A program made the position numbers and the translations under genes. The notes under the pieces are model-generated. The model did no database searches and was not told the origin of the DNA. It saw nothing but the letters and a program-made list of their open reading frames with translations. Below are positions 18,036 to 27,693 of a DNA stretch of 64,000 nucleotides, in pieces (the stretch's first letter is position 1; every line of letters starts with the position of its first letter). Where the stretch lies: contig NZ_CP032703.1 of the NCBI RefSeq assembly GCF_007833795.1, positions 186,001 through 250,000 on the forward strand, in the 5' to 3' direction. Source of the stretch: Candidatus Pantoea soli. Lineage in GTDB: Bacteria; Pseudomonadota; Gammaproteobacteria; Enterobacterales; Enterobacteriaceae.

Positions 18036-18916
18036 AGCGAGTGGGTTTGCGCGTTGACGTAGACACCTGGCGCGGGACAAAGCTTGGCGTGCCCGCGCTG
18101 CTGGAGCAGTTCAGTCTGCATCAGCTGCAGGCCAGCTTCTTTTTCAGCGTCGGGCCGGACAACATGGGGCGCCATTTATGGCGCCTGCTTAAACCGCGTT
18201 TCCTGTGGAAGATGCTGCGTTCACGTGCCGCATCGCTGTATGGCTGGGATATTTTACTGGCAGGCACCGCCTGGCCCGGCAAAGAAATTGGCCGCGGTCT
18301 GGCTGATATGATCCGGGCTACGGCCGATCATCACGAGGTCGGACTGCATGCCTGGGATCATTTCGCCTGGCAAACCTGGGCTGGCGTCTGGTCAGCAGAC
18401 AAACTACATGAGCAGATTGCCCGGGGCAAATCCGCGCTGGAAGCGATTATCGGTGACAACGTCACCTGTTCGGCGGTGGCCGGCTGGCGCGCTGACGGGC
18501 GCGTGGTCAAGGCCAAACAGGCGTTTGGCTTCCGCTACAACAGTGACTGCCGCGGCACCGGCCCCTTTATTCCACTGCTGCCTGATGGCTCGCAGGGCAC
18601 GGTGCAGATTCCGGTCACGCTGCCAACCTGGGACGAAGTGGTCGGGCAATCAGTCAGCGCCGAAGGATTTAACGATTTCATTCTCGAACAAATGCTCGCG
18701 GCCAGCGGCACCCCGGTCTATACCATCCATGCTGAAGTGGAAGGTATTGTCGGGTCGCAGGCATTTGGCGAGCTGCTGGTGCGCGCAGAACAGCAGGGAA
18801 TTCGTTTCTGCCCGCTCAGTGAATTACTGCCGGACGATCTCAGCACGCTGCCCGTCGGAAACGTGGTGCGCGGCCACATCGCCGGACGAGAAGGCTGGCT
18901 GGGCTGCCAGCAATAA
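18032..18916 (+). CDS. arnD: 4-deoxy-4-formamido-L-arabinose-phosphoundecaprenol deformylase
   Basis: A 294-residue polysaccharide-deacetylase-family (NodB-like) enzyme that removes the formyl group from undecaprenyl-phosphate-L-Ara4FN so that the sugar can be flipped. The first motif [10 protein letters not shown] carries the metal-binding aspartates, the second motif is [11 protein letters not shown] with the histidine pair, and [25 protein letters not shown] follows. It overlaps arnA by four bases and is followed by arnT after 17 bp. The length matches the E. coli protein. No anomalies seen. Confidence 0.95.
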   Translation: MKRVGLRVDVDTWRGTKLGVPALLEQFSLHQLQASFFFSVGPDNMGRHLWRLLKPRFLWKMLRSRAASLYGWDILLAGTAWPGKEIGRGLADMIRATADHHEVGLHAWDHFAWQTWAGVWSADKLHEQIARGKSALEAIIGDNVTCSAVAGWRADGRVVKAKQAFGFRYNSDCRGTGPFIPLLPDGSQGTVQIPVTLPTWDEVVGQSVSAEGFNDFILEQMLAASGTPVYTIHAEVEGIVGSQAFGELLVRAEQQGIRFCPLSELLPDDLSTLPVGNVVRGHIAGREGWLGCQQ

Positions 18917-18933
18917 CCTTACAGGAACCAAGG

Positions 18934-20595
18934 ATGCGTACAGGCACCAAAAGCGCACTGCTGCTGCTATTTTTTGCTCTCTATTATCTGATCCCGATTG
19001 AATTTCGTAGCCTGTGGCAACCGGATGAAACCCGCTATGCGGAAATCAGCCGGGAGATGCTGCTGAGCGGCAACTGGGTGGTGCCGCACTTCTTCGATCT
19101 GCGCTATTTCGAAAAACCTATTGCCGGTTACTGGGTGAATAACCTGGGACAATGGCTGTTCGGTCACACCCTGTTTGGCGTGCGCGCCGGCGCGATTTTC
19201 AGCACCACGCTCAGTGCCGTGCTGATTTACTGGCTGGGCAGGCGGATGTTTGCCAGCCGCACGATAGCGCTGAGCGGCAGCGTAATTTTCCTTACCTCGC
19301 TGCTGGTTTATGGCATTGGCACCTATGCCGTTCTGGATCCGATCCTGCTGCTGTGGCTGGTGGCGGCGATGTGCAGCTACTGGCTGGCGGCGCAGGCCAG
19401 CCACACCCGACAGCGCGCGTGGGGCTATCTGCTGCTGGGTGCCGCCTGTGCTATGGGCTTTATGACCAAGGGTTTTCTGGCGCTGGCGGTACCGGTGCTG
19501 GCGATCGTCCCCTGGGCAATCTGGCAGCGCCGCTTTGTGGAGCTGCTGCGCTGGGGGCCGCTGACAATCCTGGTCGCCGCGCTGCTCAGCGCGCCCTGGG
19601 CGCTGGCGATACAGCGTCAGGAAGGGGATTTCTGGCACTACTTCTTCTGGGTTGAACATATTCAGCGTTTCGCCGAATCCGATGCGCAGCACAAAGCGCC
19701 GTTCTGGTATTACCTGCCGGTGCTGCTGGCCGGCTGCCTGCCGTGGCTGGCCCTGCTGCCAGGCGCACTGAATGCTGCCTGGCGTCAGCGCCGCCAGCAT
19801 GCCGGCGCTGTATACCTGCTGAGCTGGGTGATCCTGCCGCTGCTGTTTTTCAGCATTGCTAAAGGCAAGCTGCCGACCTATATCCTGCCGTGTTTTGCGC
19901 CGTTAGCCTTGCTGATGGCGCACTATGCGCATAGCGGAAAAGCGCAGCTGGCCCGGGTATTTAAGATCAACGGCTGGATCAATCTGCTGTTTGGCCTGCT
20001 CGCCACCGTTGCCGTGGTGGCAGTGATCGCGCCCTGGGGTCTGGCACGTCACCCGGTGTATGGTGCGGGCGAAATAACCGGCGTGATTTGTGGTGCGCTC
20101 TCTTTTCTCAGCTGGGCCCTGATGGGCTGGCTGAGCCTGAAGCCGGGCAGAAACCGCTGGCAGCTGGCCGCTCTTTGTCCGCTGGCGCTGGCGCTGCTGG
20201 TGGCCTTTGCCATTCCGAATAAAGTCCGGGATGCAAAACAGCCGCTGAGTTTTGTACACGCCGTGCAGCCTCAGCTGGCGCAGAGCCGCTATATCCTGGC
20301 GGATAATCCGGGCGTGGCGTCGGCCATCGCCTGGCAGCTGCGGCGCAGCGATATTACTTTTTACGATACCAAAGGAGAGTTGCAGTACGGCCTGAGCTAT
20401 CCGGACGCGCAATCCCGCTACGTGGACGGCGAGGCGTTTGCCCGCTGGCTGCAGGTGCACCGTCGCGAAGGACGCGTGTCGCTGGTGCTGATGCTGGACT
20501 CCGGCGAAACCGAAGCTGACGCGCACCTGCCGGCACCGGATGATGTTTATCATCAGGGCAGGCTGGTTTATTACGGCTATAACGCGACACCATGA
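18934..20595 (+). CDS. arnT: Undecaprenyl phosphate-L-Ara4N:lipid A transferase
   Basis: An inner-membrane GT83 glycosyltransferase of 553 residues that transfers L-Ara4N from undecaprenyl phosphate to lipid A phosphates on the periplasmic face, reducing binding of polymyxin and other cationic peptides. The first periplasmic loop shows the conserved LWQPDETRYAEISREMLLSG and YFEKPIAGYW, with the acidic D-E catalytic pair, followed by roughly a dozen membrane segments and a soluble C-terminal domain from about residue 430. AGGAACC precedes ATG 18934. It overlaps arnE by four bases. Length and motifs are complete, so the enzyme is expected to be active. Confidence 0.95.
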   Translation: MRTGTKSALLLLFFALYYLIPIEFRSLWQPDETRYAEISREMLLSGNWVVPHFFDLRYFEKPIAGYWVNNLGQWLFGHTLFGVRAGAIFSTTLSAVLIYWLGRRMFASRTIALSGSVIFLTSLLVYGIGTYAVLDPILLLWLVAAMCSYWLAAQASHTRQRAWGYLLLGAACAMGFMTKGFLALAVPVLAIVPWAIWQRRFVELLRWGPLTILVAALLSAPWALAIQRQEGDFWHYFFWVEHIQRFAESDAQHKAPFWYYLPVLLAGCLPWLALLPGALNAAWRQRRQHAGAVYLLSWVILPLLFFSIAKGKLPTYILPCFAPLALLMAHYAHSGKAQLARVFKINGWINLLFGLLATVAVVAVIAPWGLARHPVYGAGEITGVICGALSFLSWALMGWLSLKPGRNRWQLAALCPLALALLVAFAIPNKVRDAKQPLSFVHAVQPQLAQSRYILADNPGVASAIAWQLRRSDITFYDTKGELQYGLSYPDAQSRYVDGEAFARWLQVHRREGRVSLVLMLDSGETEADAHLPAPDDVYHQGRLVYYGYNATP

Positions 20596-20924
20596 ATCTG
20601 CTGCTGATCCTGATTGTCAGTCTGCTGAGCTGCGCTGCGCAGCTGTGCCAGAAACAGGCGGCGCACGCGGGCGCCCGGTATGGCAGAGCGCGGCTGGCGG
20701 TGTGGCTGATGCTCAGCCTGCTGCTGCTGGGCATCGCCATGCTGCTGTGGCTGGCGGTGCTGCAACGGGTACCGGTCAGTATGGCGTATCCAATGCTCAG
20801 CCTTAACTTTGTGCTGGTGGCGCTGGCAGCACGGCTGATCTGGCGCGAGACCTACAGCTGGCGGCAGTGGTTTGGCACGCTGGTTATTGTGGCCGGGGTG
20901 GCACTGATGGGGAGCCATTTATGA
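20592..20924 (+). CDS. arnE: Undecaprenyl-phosphate-L-Ara4N flippase subunit ArnE
   Basis: A 110-residue EmrE/SMR-type membrane protein with four hydrophobic segments, ending in the EamA-like WRQWFGTLVIVAGVALMG helix. With ArnF it forms the flippase that moves the lipid-linked aminoarabinose to the periplasmic face for ArnT. Segments such as VSMAYPMLSLNFVLVALAA match ArnE. It overlaps both arnT (ATGA) and arnF (ATGA), so translation of arnT, arnE and arnF is coupled. Confidence 0.93.
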   Translation: MNLLLILIVSLLSCAAQLCQKQAAHAGARYGRARLAVWLMLSLLLLGIAMLLWLAVLQRVPVSMAYPMLSLNFVLVALAARLIWRETYSWRQWFGTLVIVAGVALMGSHL

Positions 20925-21310
20925 AAGGGTTGCTGCTGGCGCTGGGCAGCGTACTGCTGGTTTCACTGGCACAGCTGATGCTGCGGGCGGCGATGCTGCA
21001 TTTTCCGGCGCTGACAGCGTTAGTGAGTCTGCAACAGTGGCCGCCGGTGTCGTCGCTGCTGCTGCTGGTCGCCGGGCTAGCCGCCTATGCGCTCTCCATG
21101 TTGTGCTGGATACTGGCGTTGCATCACCTGCCGCTCAATCGGCTTTATCCACTGTTAAGCCTGAGCTATGTGCTGGTGTGGCTGGCCGCGATCCTGCTGC
21201 CAGGCTTTCATGAGCCATTCCGCTGGAGCGGACTGGCGGGTGTGGTTCTGATTGTGCTGGGGCTGCTCTGCGTCTCTCTGCCGGGCAACGCCGCAAAGCG
21301 TGGTGGATAA
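20921..21310 (+). CDS. arnF: Undecaprenyl-phosphate-L-Ara4N flippase subunit ArnF
   Basis: The 129-residue partner of ArnE, with four hydrophobic segments (about 3-22, 40-65, 70-92 and 100-122) and the family stretch HHLPLNRLYPLLSLSYVLVWLAA. ATG 20921 overlaps the arnE stop as ATGA; a longer in-frame opening upstream lies wholly inside arnE. It closes the arn operon and is followed by a hairpin with a short T-rich tail. The C-terminus (LPGNAAKRGG) is basic and probably cytoplasmic. Confidence 0.93.
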   Translation: MKGLLLALGSVLLVSLAQLMLRAAMLHFPALTALVSLQQWPPVSSLLLLVAGLAAYALSMLCWILALHHLPLNRLYPLLSLSYVLVWLAAILLPGFHEPFRWSGLAGVVLIVLGLLCVSLPGNAAKRGG

Positions 21311-21334
21311 GCGCATCCGCGCAGCCTGAAAACC

Positions 21335-21372
21335 GCAGGGCGATACCGCTTGCTATATCGCCCTTGCTGTTT
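21335..21372 (+). terminator. Probable terminator of the arn operon
   Basis: GCAGGGCGATA (21335-21345) pairs with TATCGCCCTTGC (21356-21367), one bulged T, ten-base loop, followed by TGTTTC. The stem is strong but the T-tract is poor, so termination may be partial. It begins 25 bases after the arnF stop. Confidence 0.55.
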
Positions 21373-21862
21373 CACGGCCGCTGAGAAAATCGTCACGCCC
21401 TGACAATTCAGGTTACTGAGCGTGCCTGCCATCCATTTTCTATTACCGCAGCGGCAAAATAAGCCATTTGCCCCGTTCATTTCACCGAAATACGCTTCTT
21501 GAGAATAAATAATTAACGAAGCCGCAAAAGTTATGGGCGGTCCTGAAATAAACCTGCCGGGCAAATAACCCGTTTGCTGTATATTGCGCCGGTGCTAAAA
21601 ATCCCGCGATGTTCCTGTATTAACGCGCAGATTGAATAAAGCAGCGCGATAAATAACTGGAATTTACACCGGGTAAATTCCTAATTTGACTTAACGCGAC
21701 GCGAATCGCTTTACCTTTCATAGACGTTATCCTGACAAAGTGCTGATATAACCCTGAGCTTTGCTTTACATACCTGCCCGCATTCAGATTGCTTGCCTTT
21801 AATCAATCCAGCCTGACGGTATTCCGTCAGCTAATCGCGCTATTTTCTCTCTGGAGGAAAGG
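21373..21862. other. Non-coding gap before the large autotransporter
   Basis: About 490 AT-rich bases without a credible gene in either strand. The 3' end carries a good ribosome site (GGAGGAAAGG) 5-10 bases before ATG 21863. A -10-like TATAAC near 21746 and other AT-rich stretches are possible promoter elements, but no pair of boxes stands out. A base composition lower in G+C than the flanking genes is typical of promoter regions of surface-protein genes. Confidence 0.4.
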
Positions 21863-24800
21863 ATGTCATTTAAATTAAATCCGATCGTGCTCAGCCTGCT
21901 GGCTGTACCCGGCTTAATATTGCCTGTTCAGCCTATCCCGGCCGCGATAATTAAACCCTTCGACCCACAAAAAAATGATGATAAAGCCGGGGTGTTTTGT
22001 GTCTGTAACGGCAGCACCCAGTCACTCACCGGATTACCGCAATTTGCCGCGGGAAAAAGCGGGGCCGTTACCACCACCCTCGGTCAGTTGCAAAAGGAAG
22101 GGCGCATTTTCACTGACAACCTTACCGGCAGAGAGCGGCTGAGCACCGGGGCGCAAAATTTTGATGTGCTGATTGCTGACGCACAAAACGGCACCTATAC
22201 CCACTTTCAGGCCTACGATTCACTGGCCATTGCACAGCTTGCGCCGGTTTCGCTCAGCCAGTCCGTTACCGACTATGAAGATGTGCACGGCGCGCAATAC
22301 CTTGACGCGCGCGTCGCCCAGGTCAGTCATGGCACCATCAATGTGGCACTCGGTCAGCCGGGAGCCGACACCCTGGCAAACGGCTGGGCCATGGCCGCGA
22401 AGCAGAGCCGCTTATTTACCGCAACCCAAAGCGGCAACATCAACTGGGCCGGCGATAACCGTGTAACCTTTACCGCCATTCAGGCTCCGGCTGGCGCGCG
22501 CTGGGCGTATGACGGTGACAGCCTGGTGACCTACAGCGGCAACATCGCCGTGACGACCAAAGACGGCAACACGACCCGCTTTACCATCACGCAACTGAGT
22601 GATCTGCGACAGTACAATGACTGGCTGATTGCGCAACTCGCGGTCGCTAATCTGGATCCGGCACGCTATAACGCGGAATTCAATAAAGCCTTCACGCTCT
22701 CCACCGGCAGCGTGGTCTGGGCCCTGAATACGCAGGATCTGCATGATGAGGTGCTGAAACCCACCGGCGAGCGCGTGGTGCTGAGTGCGGACGGGCCGGG
22801 GGCAACGGCAACGATTCAGGCAGGCAAATCGCTGGAGGTCGCCAACGCCAGCGGTGGGGCAATGCGCGCTGACCATGGCGCAACGGCGATCGTGAATGGC
22901 CGACTCGCCGCCAGCGGCGATGCGCTGAACGGCAACGAAGCGCTGGTGTTAAGCGGCAACAGTCGCGGCATCAATAACGGTGTCATCAACGGCGGTTTCT
23001 TTCGTCGCGCCGATGGCAGCGGCGCAGAGGGTTGGCCAGCCGGTCACAGTGAAAACACCGTGCTGGTGCAGGCGAGTCACTTCACCAACAACGGCGTAAT
23101 CAATCATGCAATCAGCGCTGCGCCCCCGCGCGGCAGCAGCAGCGCGCTGACGCTAACGGATTCTGCCGCCGCGGTGAATAATGGTGCCCTTAATCTTGGG
23201 ATGACTGACGTGAACGGCAGCGGCAGCAGCAGCGCGGTAACGCTGGCCGGGGATCATGCCCGCTTTATAAATAACGGCACGCTTTATCTCGGCCGCAGCG
23301 CGCAGGATCGGCCCGGCGACAGCAGCCAGGATAGGGCCCTGCGCCAGAGCGGGGGCACATTCGGCATTAACCAGTTCGCTGCTTCCAGCGCCATCAACAA
23401 CGGTCAGATTGTACTGGGAAGCAAAGTGCAGAATGCCGTTGCGATGCAGGTGAGCGGCTCTGCGGATGCCGTTACGCGCAATAATGGCGTCATTGTGGTA
23501 AACGGTCGCGCACAGTTCAGACCGGCGGAAAATGTGGCGCTGCAGGTGAAGGATGCGGGCAGCGCAGGTCAGGTAGGCAACGCCGGTACCATCACTCTTA
23601 ACGGCGACAACGCCACCGGACTGAAAGTCATCGCCACCGCAGATAACCGCGCGTATGGCTGGTCCTCAGGTGTGATTAACGTAACCGGGGAGGCGGATGC
23701 GCTGAACGGCACGCGTAATACGGCGGTGTGGGTCACCGCTGAACCCGGCGGCACGGCCTCCGCTGACGTCAGTGGCCCTATTCGCCTGAGCGGCAGGGCG
23801 GCAATCGGTATCCGTGCGGAAGGCAACGCGACGGTCACGCTCGCCCCGGACGCCGGGCTGGTATCGGCGGGCGGCGAGGATCAAATCAGTTATCTGGCTG
23901 ACGGGCCAGCGGCACGGATTAACCTGCCGGCAGGTGGCACCTACCGCACCGCCGGCACCGGGTCGACGCTGTTTCGTTATCAGGAGGGGGCGGATTTTGA
24001 TGGCCGGGGGATGACGCTGGCGCCCGACGGCGTGTTTTCCACTGGCGTAATCGGCAGTGGTGCAGGGACCGCGGTGTTTACCCATGGCGCAGCGCTGGAA
24101 ATCGGCGGTTATGCTACCGGGGTCGTCATTGAAGGTGGCGCGCAGGGCGAAATCGACGCGGCGTCGCGCATCACGCTGGAGCAGGCCGGCAGTACCGTCG
24201 CCATGGCGGATGGCAACAAGCACGATCTGACCCGTTATATCACCAACCCCATTGCGCATCCGTGGCCCGGCACGCTGCTGGTGAACAATGCGACGATTAA
24301 CGGCAGCGGCGCCGGCCAGCGTGCGCTGATTGCACAAAATCAGGCGCAGCTTATCAATAATGGCAGCATCACGCTCAGCGGCGGCGGCAGTTACGCTATT
24401 CAGGCGCTGACGGGCGGCAAGGTGGTGAACAACGCTGATATCGCTATCGCCGGTGACAGCGCCGCGCTCTATGCCGAAGGATATCGATTCAGTGGTGACG
24501 GTGTCACGCCCGCCGCGATCATAAACTATGCGGCACTGCACGTCAGTGCAGGCGATGCCCCCGCGTATGCCCCGGCGCACGGCATGCTGGGTGTAGGGGA
24601 TCGGGCGGAACTGTACCAGAACGGCACGGTTACGCTCTCTGGCAGCCACAGCGTCGCGGTGGAAGTGGACAGCGCCCGGGCAACGTTATCCGCCGGCTCA
24701 CGCATCAGCGGCGACAGTGCCGGCCAGACGGCGCTGATTGCCGGCAACGGTGCAGCCATTTTCAATCAGGGCAGCTTAACGCTGGGGGGCGATAACAGCA

Positions 24801-27403
24801 CCGCCGCGCGGCTTTACAGCGGCGGCAACCTGATTAACAGCGGCACGATTGAGGTGGCGCGGGGGATCGGTATTGATGTCAGCGACGGTAACGGTCAGTA
24901 CACACAGCGTGCCGGCAACCTGCATGTGGGCGGCGGCACCGCGGCGCTGCGCGTGGGAAGAAATGGCATCCTCAGCATTGCCGGCGACGGTGAGGGCGAG
25001 AGCTACGACAACTATCCCAGCACGCTGTGGAGCAGCGGGGGCACCGATACGGTGCTGCTGGATAGCGGCGCAGCGGGATTACGTGCCGACCACGTTAATC
25101 TCAGCGGCGGCAGTGAGGGGGGACGTGTGCTCAACAACCGGGCAGAAACGGCTGACATCGCGCTGAATTACGTCCGGCTGGATATCAACGGCGGCACCGG
25201 TATCCGCTCGGCGACCGCCTTTGATCCCGGCGGCCACGCCTGGATCAACGTAACCGGCGGCGGCACCGGTTATCTGTTTGCCAATGAGGATGGTTCTGCC
25301 ACGCATAATGATTTGCTGATTGGTCCGGACTATTACTTCTTTGTCTCTGGCAACAGTACTGCCATCCGCGCCAGTACAACCGGCAGGGTAATCAATGCAG
25401 GCACCATAGCCATCTACGACTTCAGCGGCGGTTCAGCGATTGTCACCCGTAACGCCAGTGAGGTGATCAACCAGGGCAACATTATTTCCCTGAGCACCGC
25501 CGCACCGATCATCGATCTGCGCGGCGGGCAAAGTCGCTTTATTAACACCGGCACGATCAGCGCCCCCTTCCCGGAAACGGTGGTGGTCGCTGGCGGGGCC
25601 AGTGATGACCAGATCGCGCTGCTGGCGGGCAGCGTGACCGGTGAAGTGAATACCGGCAACGGCAACGATAGCCTGCAGCTGTCCGGCGGCACGCTGAACG
25701 GCAGTGTAACCATGGGCAGCGGCAAAAATCAGGCCTGGATTGAGGGCGTCAGCCTGGCGCAAACCCGGCATATCACCAGCGACAGCGGGCCGGGCAGCGC
25801 GCTGAGTTTCAGCGATATCACCGCCCGCGGCGGCTCGTTCAGCACCGACGACAGGCAAAAAGGCACCAACCTGGGCAGCGGCTGGAGCACGCTTAATTTT
25901 TATCACACCCGCTGGACGCTGACCGACAATCTGAAACTGGCGCACAGCACGATCAATATTGACCCCACCTCCACACTGTTTGCCGGTAACGGCCTCAATC
26001 CGCAACTCAGCGGCGCAACGGCTGACTCGCTGCAGGTCAACAACGCCGGTATGCTGGATTTAACCAACGGCAGCGGGACGCCTGGCAATCGGCTGCGGAT
26101 TAATGGCACGCTGGCCTCTGCGGGAGGCCAGGCGAAACTCAATACGCAACTGCGCGACGGCGGCACCAGCGACAATCTGCTGGTGCAGGGCAATGTCAGC
26201 GGTACCACGCTGCTGGCAGTGACGCCGGTGATGAGCACGATGCCGGTACTGACGCCGCCGCAGGGCATTACGCTGGCTCAGGTAACCGGCAACGCCAGCA
26301 CGCAGAGTTTTGCCCTGGCGCGTAATTATGTCGCCGCCGGGCCTTATCAGTACGGTTTATACGCCAGTAACGGCGAAACCGGCTGGCATTACCGGCTGGC
26401 CTCAAATTTCATCACGGATAGCGCCGGCCGTGCGGTGCGCCCGGCGCTGACGCCGCAGATGCCGTCGTGGATCTCCGCGCCCGTTGCGCTGACCTACTAC
26501 AACCTGGCGGTGACTGACGATCTGCATAAGCGGCTCGGCGAACTGCGTTCCGCAGACGGCGCGGCAGGCGAGATGTTTATTCGCTATCTGGGGTCTGCAC
26601 TTACCTACCATACCGATCGCCAATCGCCGCAGTATGGCTACGATTTTGATCTCGACTACAGCGCAGTCCAGCTTGGCGGCAACCTGCTGCATCTGGATGG
26701 ACTCAGCGACAGCCTGCGGGCTGGTATCGCCTACACGCGCGGTAATGCCCGTCTGCGCCCGCGCGCCGCTGACGGATACAGTTCAACCAGTATCGACAGC
26801 GATACCCTCTCTCTGTATGCCACCTGGCTGCGCGACAGCGGCTGGTATGTGGATGGCGCGTTATCACTGGACTGGCATCGCGGTGATACCGACATTGCGC
26901 GTCAGCAAAAAGCAGGCAAACTGCGCGGCAATGGCTGGAGCACCTCGCTCGAAACTGGTTATCCGTGGCCGCTTATCCGCGGCCTGCGCCTGACGCCGCA
27001 GGCACAGCTGCTTTATCAGCGGCTGACGCTGGACGACATCACCGATGCGGATAACGCGCGCATTCAGTGGCGCGCGTATGATCAGACGCTGGGGCGCGCA
27101 GGGCTGCAGCTGGACCGCAGCTGGCAGGATGCGGGTGGCCGGACTTATACCCCGTATGTGCGCACCAGCTATACGCGCGGCTGGGGCGGCGCAGCCTCAA
27201 TGCGTGCCGGCGTCAGCGACAGCGCAGAGCGCGTCAGCTTTACCAGCGGCCATATCGGACAGATGTGGGATGCCGGACTGGGGGCAACGGCCGCGCTCAG
27301 CAGCGATATATCACTCTATGCCGAAGCCGACTATCGCCGGCAAATTAATGGCAACGGCAGCGCAGGCTGGCGTTATAACGCCGGAATGCGCTGGGCGTTT
27401 TAA
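21863..27403 (+). CDS. Very large autotransporter with repetitive beta-helix passenger (1846 aa)
   Basis: A type Va autotransporter. Residues 1-28 form a normal Sec signal ending near PIPAA. Residues about 30-330 are a distinct N-terminal region with an FCVCNG cysteine pair and no obvious repeats. Residues about 330-1500 are Gly/Asn/Ser/Thr-rich imperfect repeats of the type INNGVINGG, FTNNGVINHA, INNGQIVLG and NSGTIEVARG, as expected for a right-handed beta-helix. Residues about 1560-1846 form the C-terminal 12-strand barrel (GEMFIRYLGSALTYHTDR onward), ending in W-A-F. No protease or lipase motif was seen, so an adhesin-like surface role is inferred. It stands alone, preceded by GGAGG and followed by a strong terminator. 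The family name is not recognised. Confidence 0.85.
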   Translation: MSFKLNPIVLSLLAVPGLILPVQPIPAAIIKPFDPQKNDDKAGVFCVCNGSTQSLTGLPQFAAGKSGAVTTTLGQLQKEGRIFTDNLTGRERLSTGAQNFDVLIADAQNGTYTHFQAYDSLAIAQLAPVSLSQSVTDYEDVHGAQYLDARVAQVSHGTINVALGQPGADTLANGWAMAAKQSRLFTATQSGNINWAGDNRVTFTAIQAPAGARWAYDGDSLVTYSGNIAVTTKDGNTTRFTITQLSDLRQYNDWLIAQLAVANLDPARYNAEFNKAFTLSTGSVVWALNTQDLHDEVLKPTGERVVLSADGPGATATIQAGKSLEVANASGGAMRADHGATAIVNGRLAASGDALNGNEALVLSGNSRGINNGVINGGFFRRADGSGAEGWPAGHSENTVLVQASHFTNNGVINHAISAAPPRGSSSALTLTDSAAAVNNGALNLGMTDVNGSGSSSAVTLAGDHARFINNGTLYLGRSAQDRPGDSSQDRALRQSGGTFGINQFAASSAINNGQIVLGSKVQNAVAMQVSGSADAVTRNNGVIVVNGRAQFRPAENVALQVKDAGSAGQVGNAGTITLNGDNATGLKVIATADNRAYGWSSGVINVTGEADALNGTRNTAVWVTAEPGGTASADVSGPIRLSGRAAIGIRAEGNATVTLAPDAGLVSAGGEDQISYLADGPAARINLPAGGTYRTAGTGSTLFRYQEGADFDGRGMTLAPDGVFSTGVIGSGAGTAVFTHGAALEIGGYATGVVIEGGAQGEIDAASRITLEQAGSTVAMADGNKHDLTRYITNPIAHPWPGTLLVNNATINGSGAGQRALIAQNQAQLINNGSITLSGGGSYAIQALTGGKVVNNADIAIAGDSAALYAEGYRFSGDGVTPAAIINYAALHVSAGDAPAYAPAHGMLGVGDRAELYQNGTVTLSGSHSVAVEVDSARATLSAGSRISGDSAGQTALIAGNGAAIFNQGSLTLGGDNSTAARLYSGGNLINSGTIEVARGIGIDVSDGNGQYTQRAGNLHVGGGTAALRVGRNGILSIAGDGEGESYDNYPSTLWSSGGTDTVLLDSGAAGLRADHVNLSGGSEGGRVLNNRAETADIALNYVRLDINGGTGIRSATAFDPGGHAWINVTGGGTGYLFANEDGSATHNDLLIGPDYYFFVSGNSTAIRASTTGRVINAGTIAIYDFSGGSAIVTRNASEVINQGNIISLSTAAPIIDLRGGQSRFINTGTISAPFPETVVVAGGASDDQIALLAGSVTGEVNTGNGNDSLQLSGGTLNGSVTMGSGKNQAWIEGVSLAQTRHITSDSGPGSALSFSDITARGGSFSTDDRQKGTNLGSGWSTLNFYHTRWTLTDNLKLAHSTINIDPTSTLFAGNGLNPQLSGATADSLQVNNAGMLDLTNGSGTPGNRLRINGTLASAGGQAKLNTQLRDGGTSDNLLVQGNVSGTTLLAVTPVMSTMPVLTPPQGITLAQVTGNASTQSFALARNYVAAGPYQYGLYASNGETGWHYRLASNFITDSAGRAVRPALTPQMPSWISAPVALTYYNLAVTDDLHKRLGELRSADGAAGEMFIRYLGSALTYHTDRQSPQYGYDFDLDYSAVQLGGNLLHLDGLSDSLRAGIAYTRGNARLRPRAADGYSSTSIDSDTLSLYATWLRDSGWYVDGALSLDWHRGDTDIARQQKAGKLRGNGWSTSLETGYPWPLIRGLRLTPQAQLLYQRLTLDDITDADNARIQWRAYDQTLGRAGLQLDRSWQDAGGRTYTPYVRTSYTRGWGGAASMRAGVSDSAERVSFTSGHIGQMWDAGLGATAALSSDISLYAEADYRRQINGNGSAGWRYNAGMRWAF

Positions 27404-27430
27404 TTTCCGCCTCAGCTGAATAAATAAAAT

Positions 27431-27471
27431 GCGGCGCGATTGATCATCTTCCTTCGCGCCGCGCCTTTTTT
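27431..27471 (+). terminator. Terminator of the large autotransporter
   Basis: GCGGCGCGA (27431-27439) and TCGCGCCGC (27454-27462) form a perfect 9-bp stem followed by GCC and six T. It is a standard intrinsic terminator 28 bases after the stop. The following 222 bases to 27693 hold the inositol promoter, including an imperfect pair TGAAAC (27563) and GTTTCA (27596) that may be an operator. Confidence 0.85.
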
Positions 27472-27693
27472 CGCGATGCAGCCCCGTTTTATTTCCCGCC
27501 CGCGCTGACTTTTCCGCCTGCCATGCGGTATCGCCTGATGGAAATCCATCAAAATAAAAACCTGAAACGGCTTGAATTCACAGTTTGGAAAATAGGTTTC
27601 AAATAAAAATTAACATGAAATATAAATACCGATAGCGTGTGGGCTGCGTTTCGTTCTGCCGTATTTCCTAACGTATTTTTACCAGGAGGTATT

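Noticed and set aside
22900..26000. Tandem DNA repeats or CRISPR-like array within the large autotransporter
   Set aside because: Repeats are at protein level (N-N-G motifs) and imperfect; no regular repeat-spacer structure.
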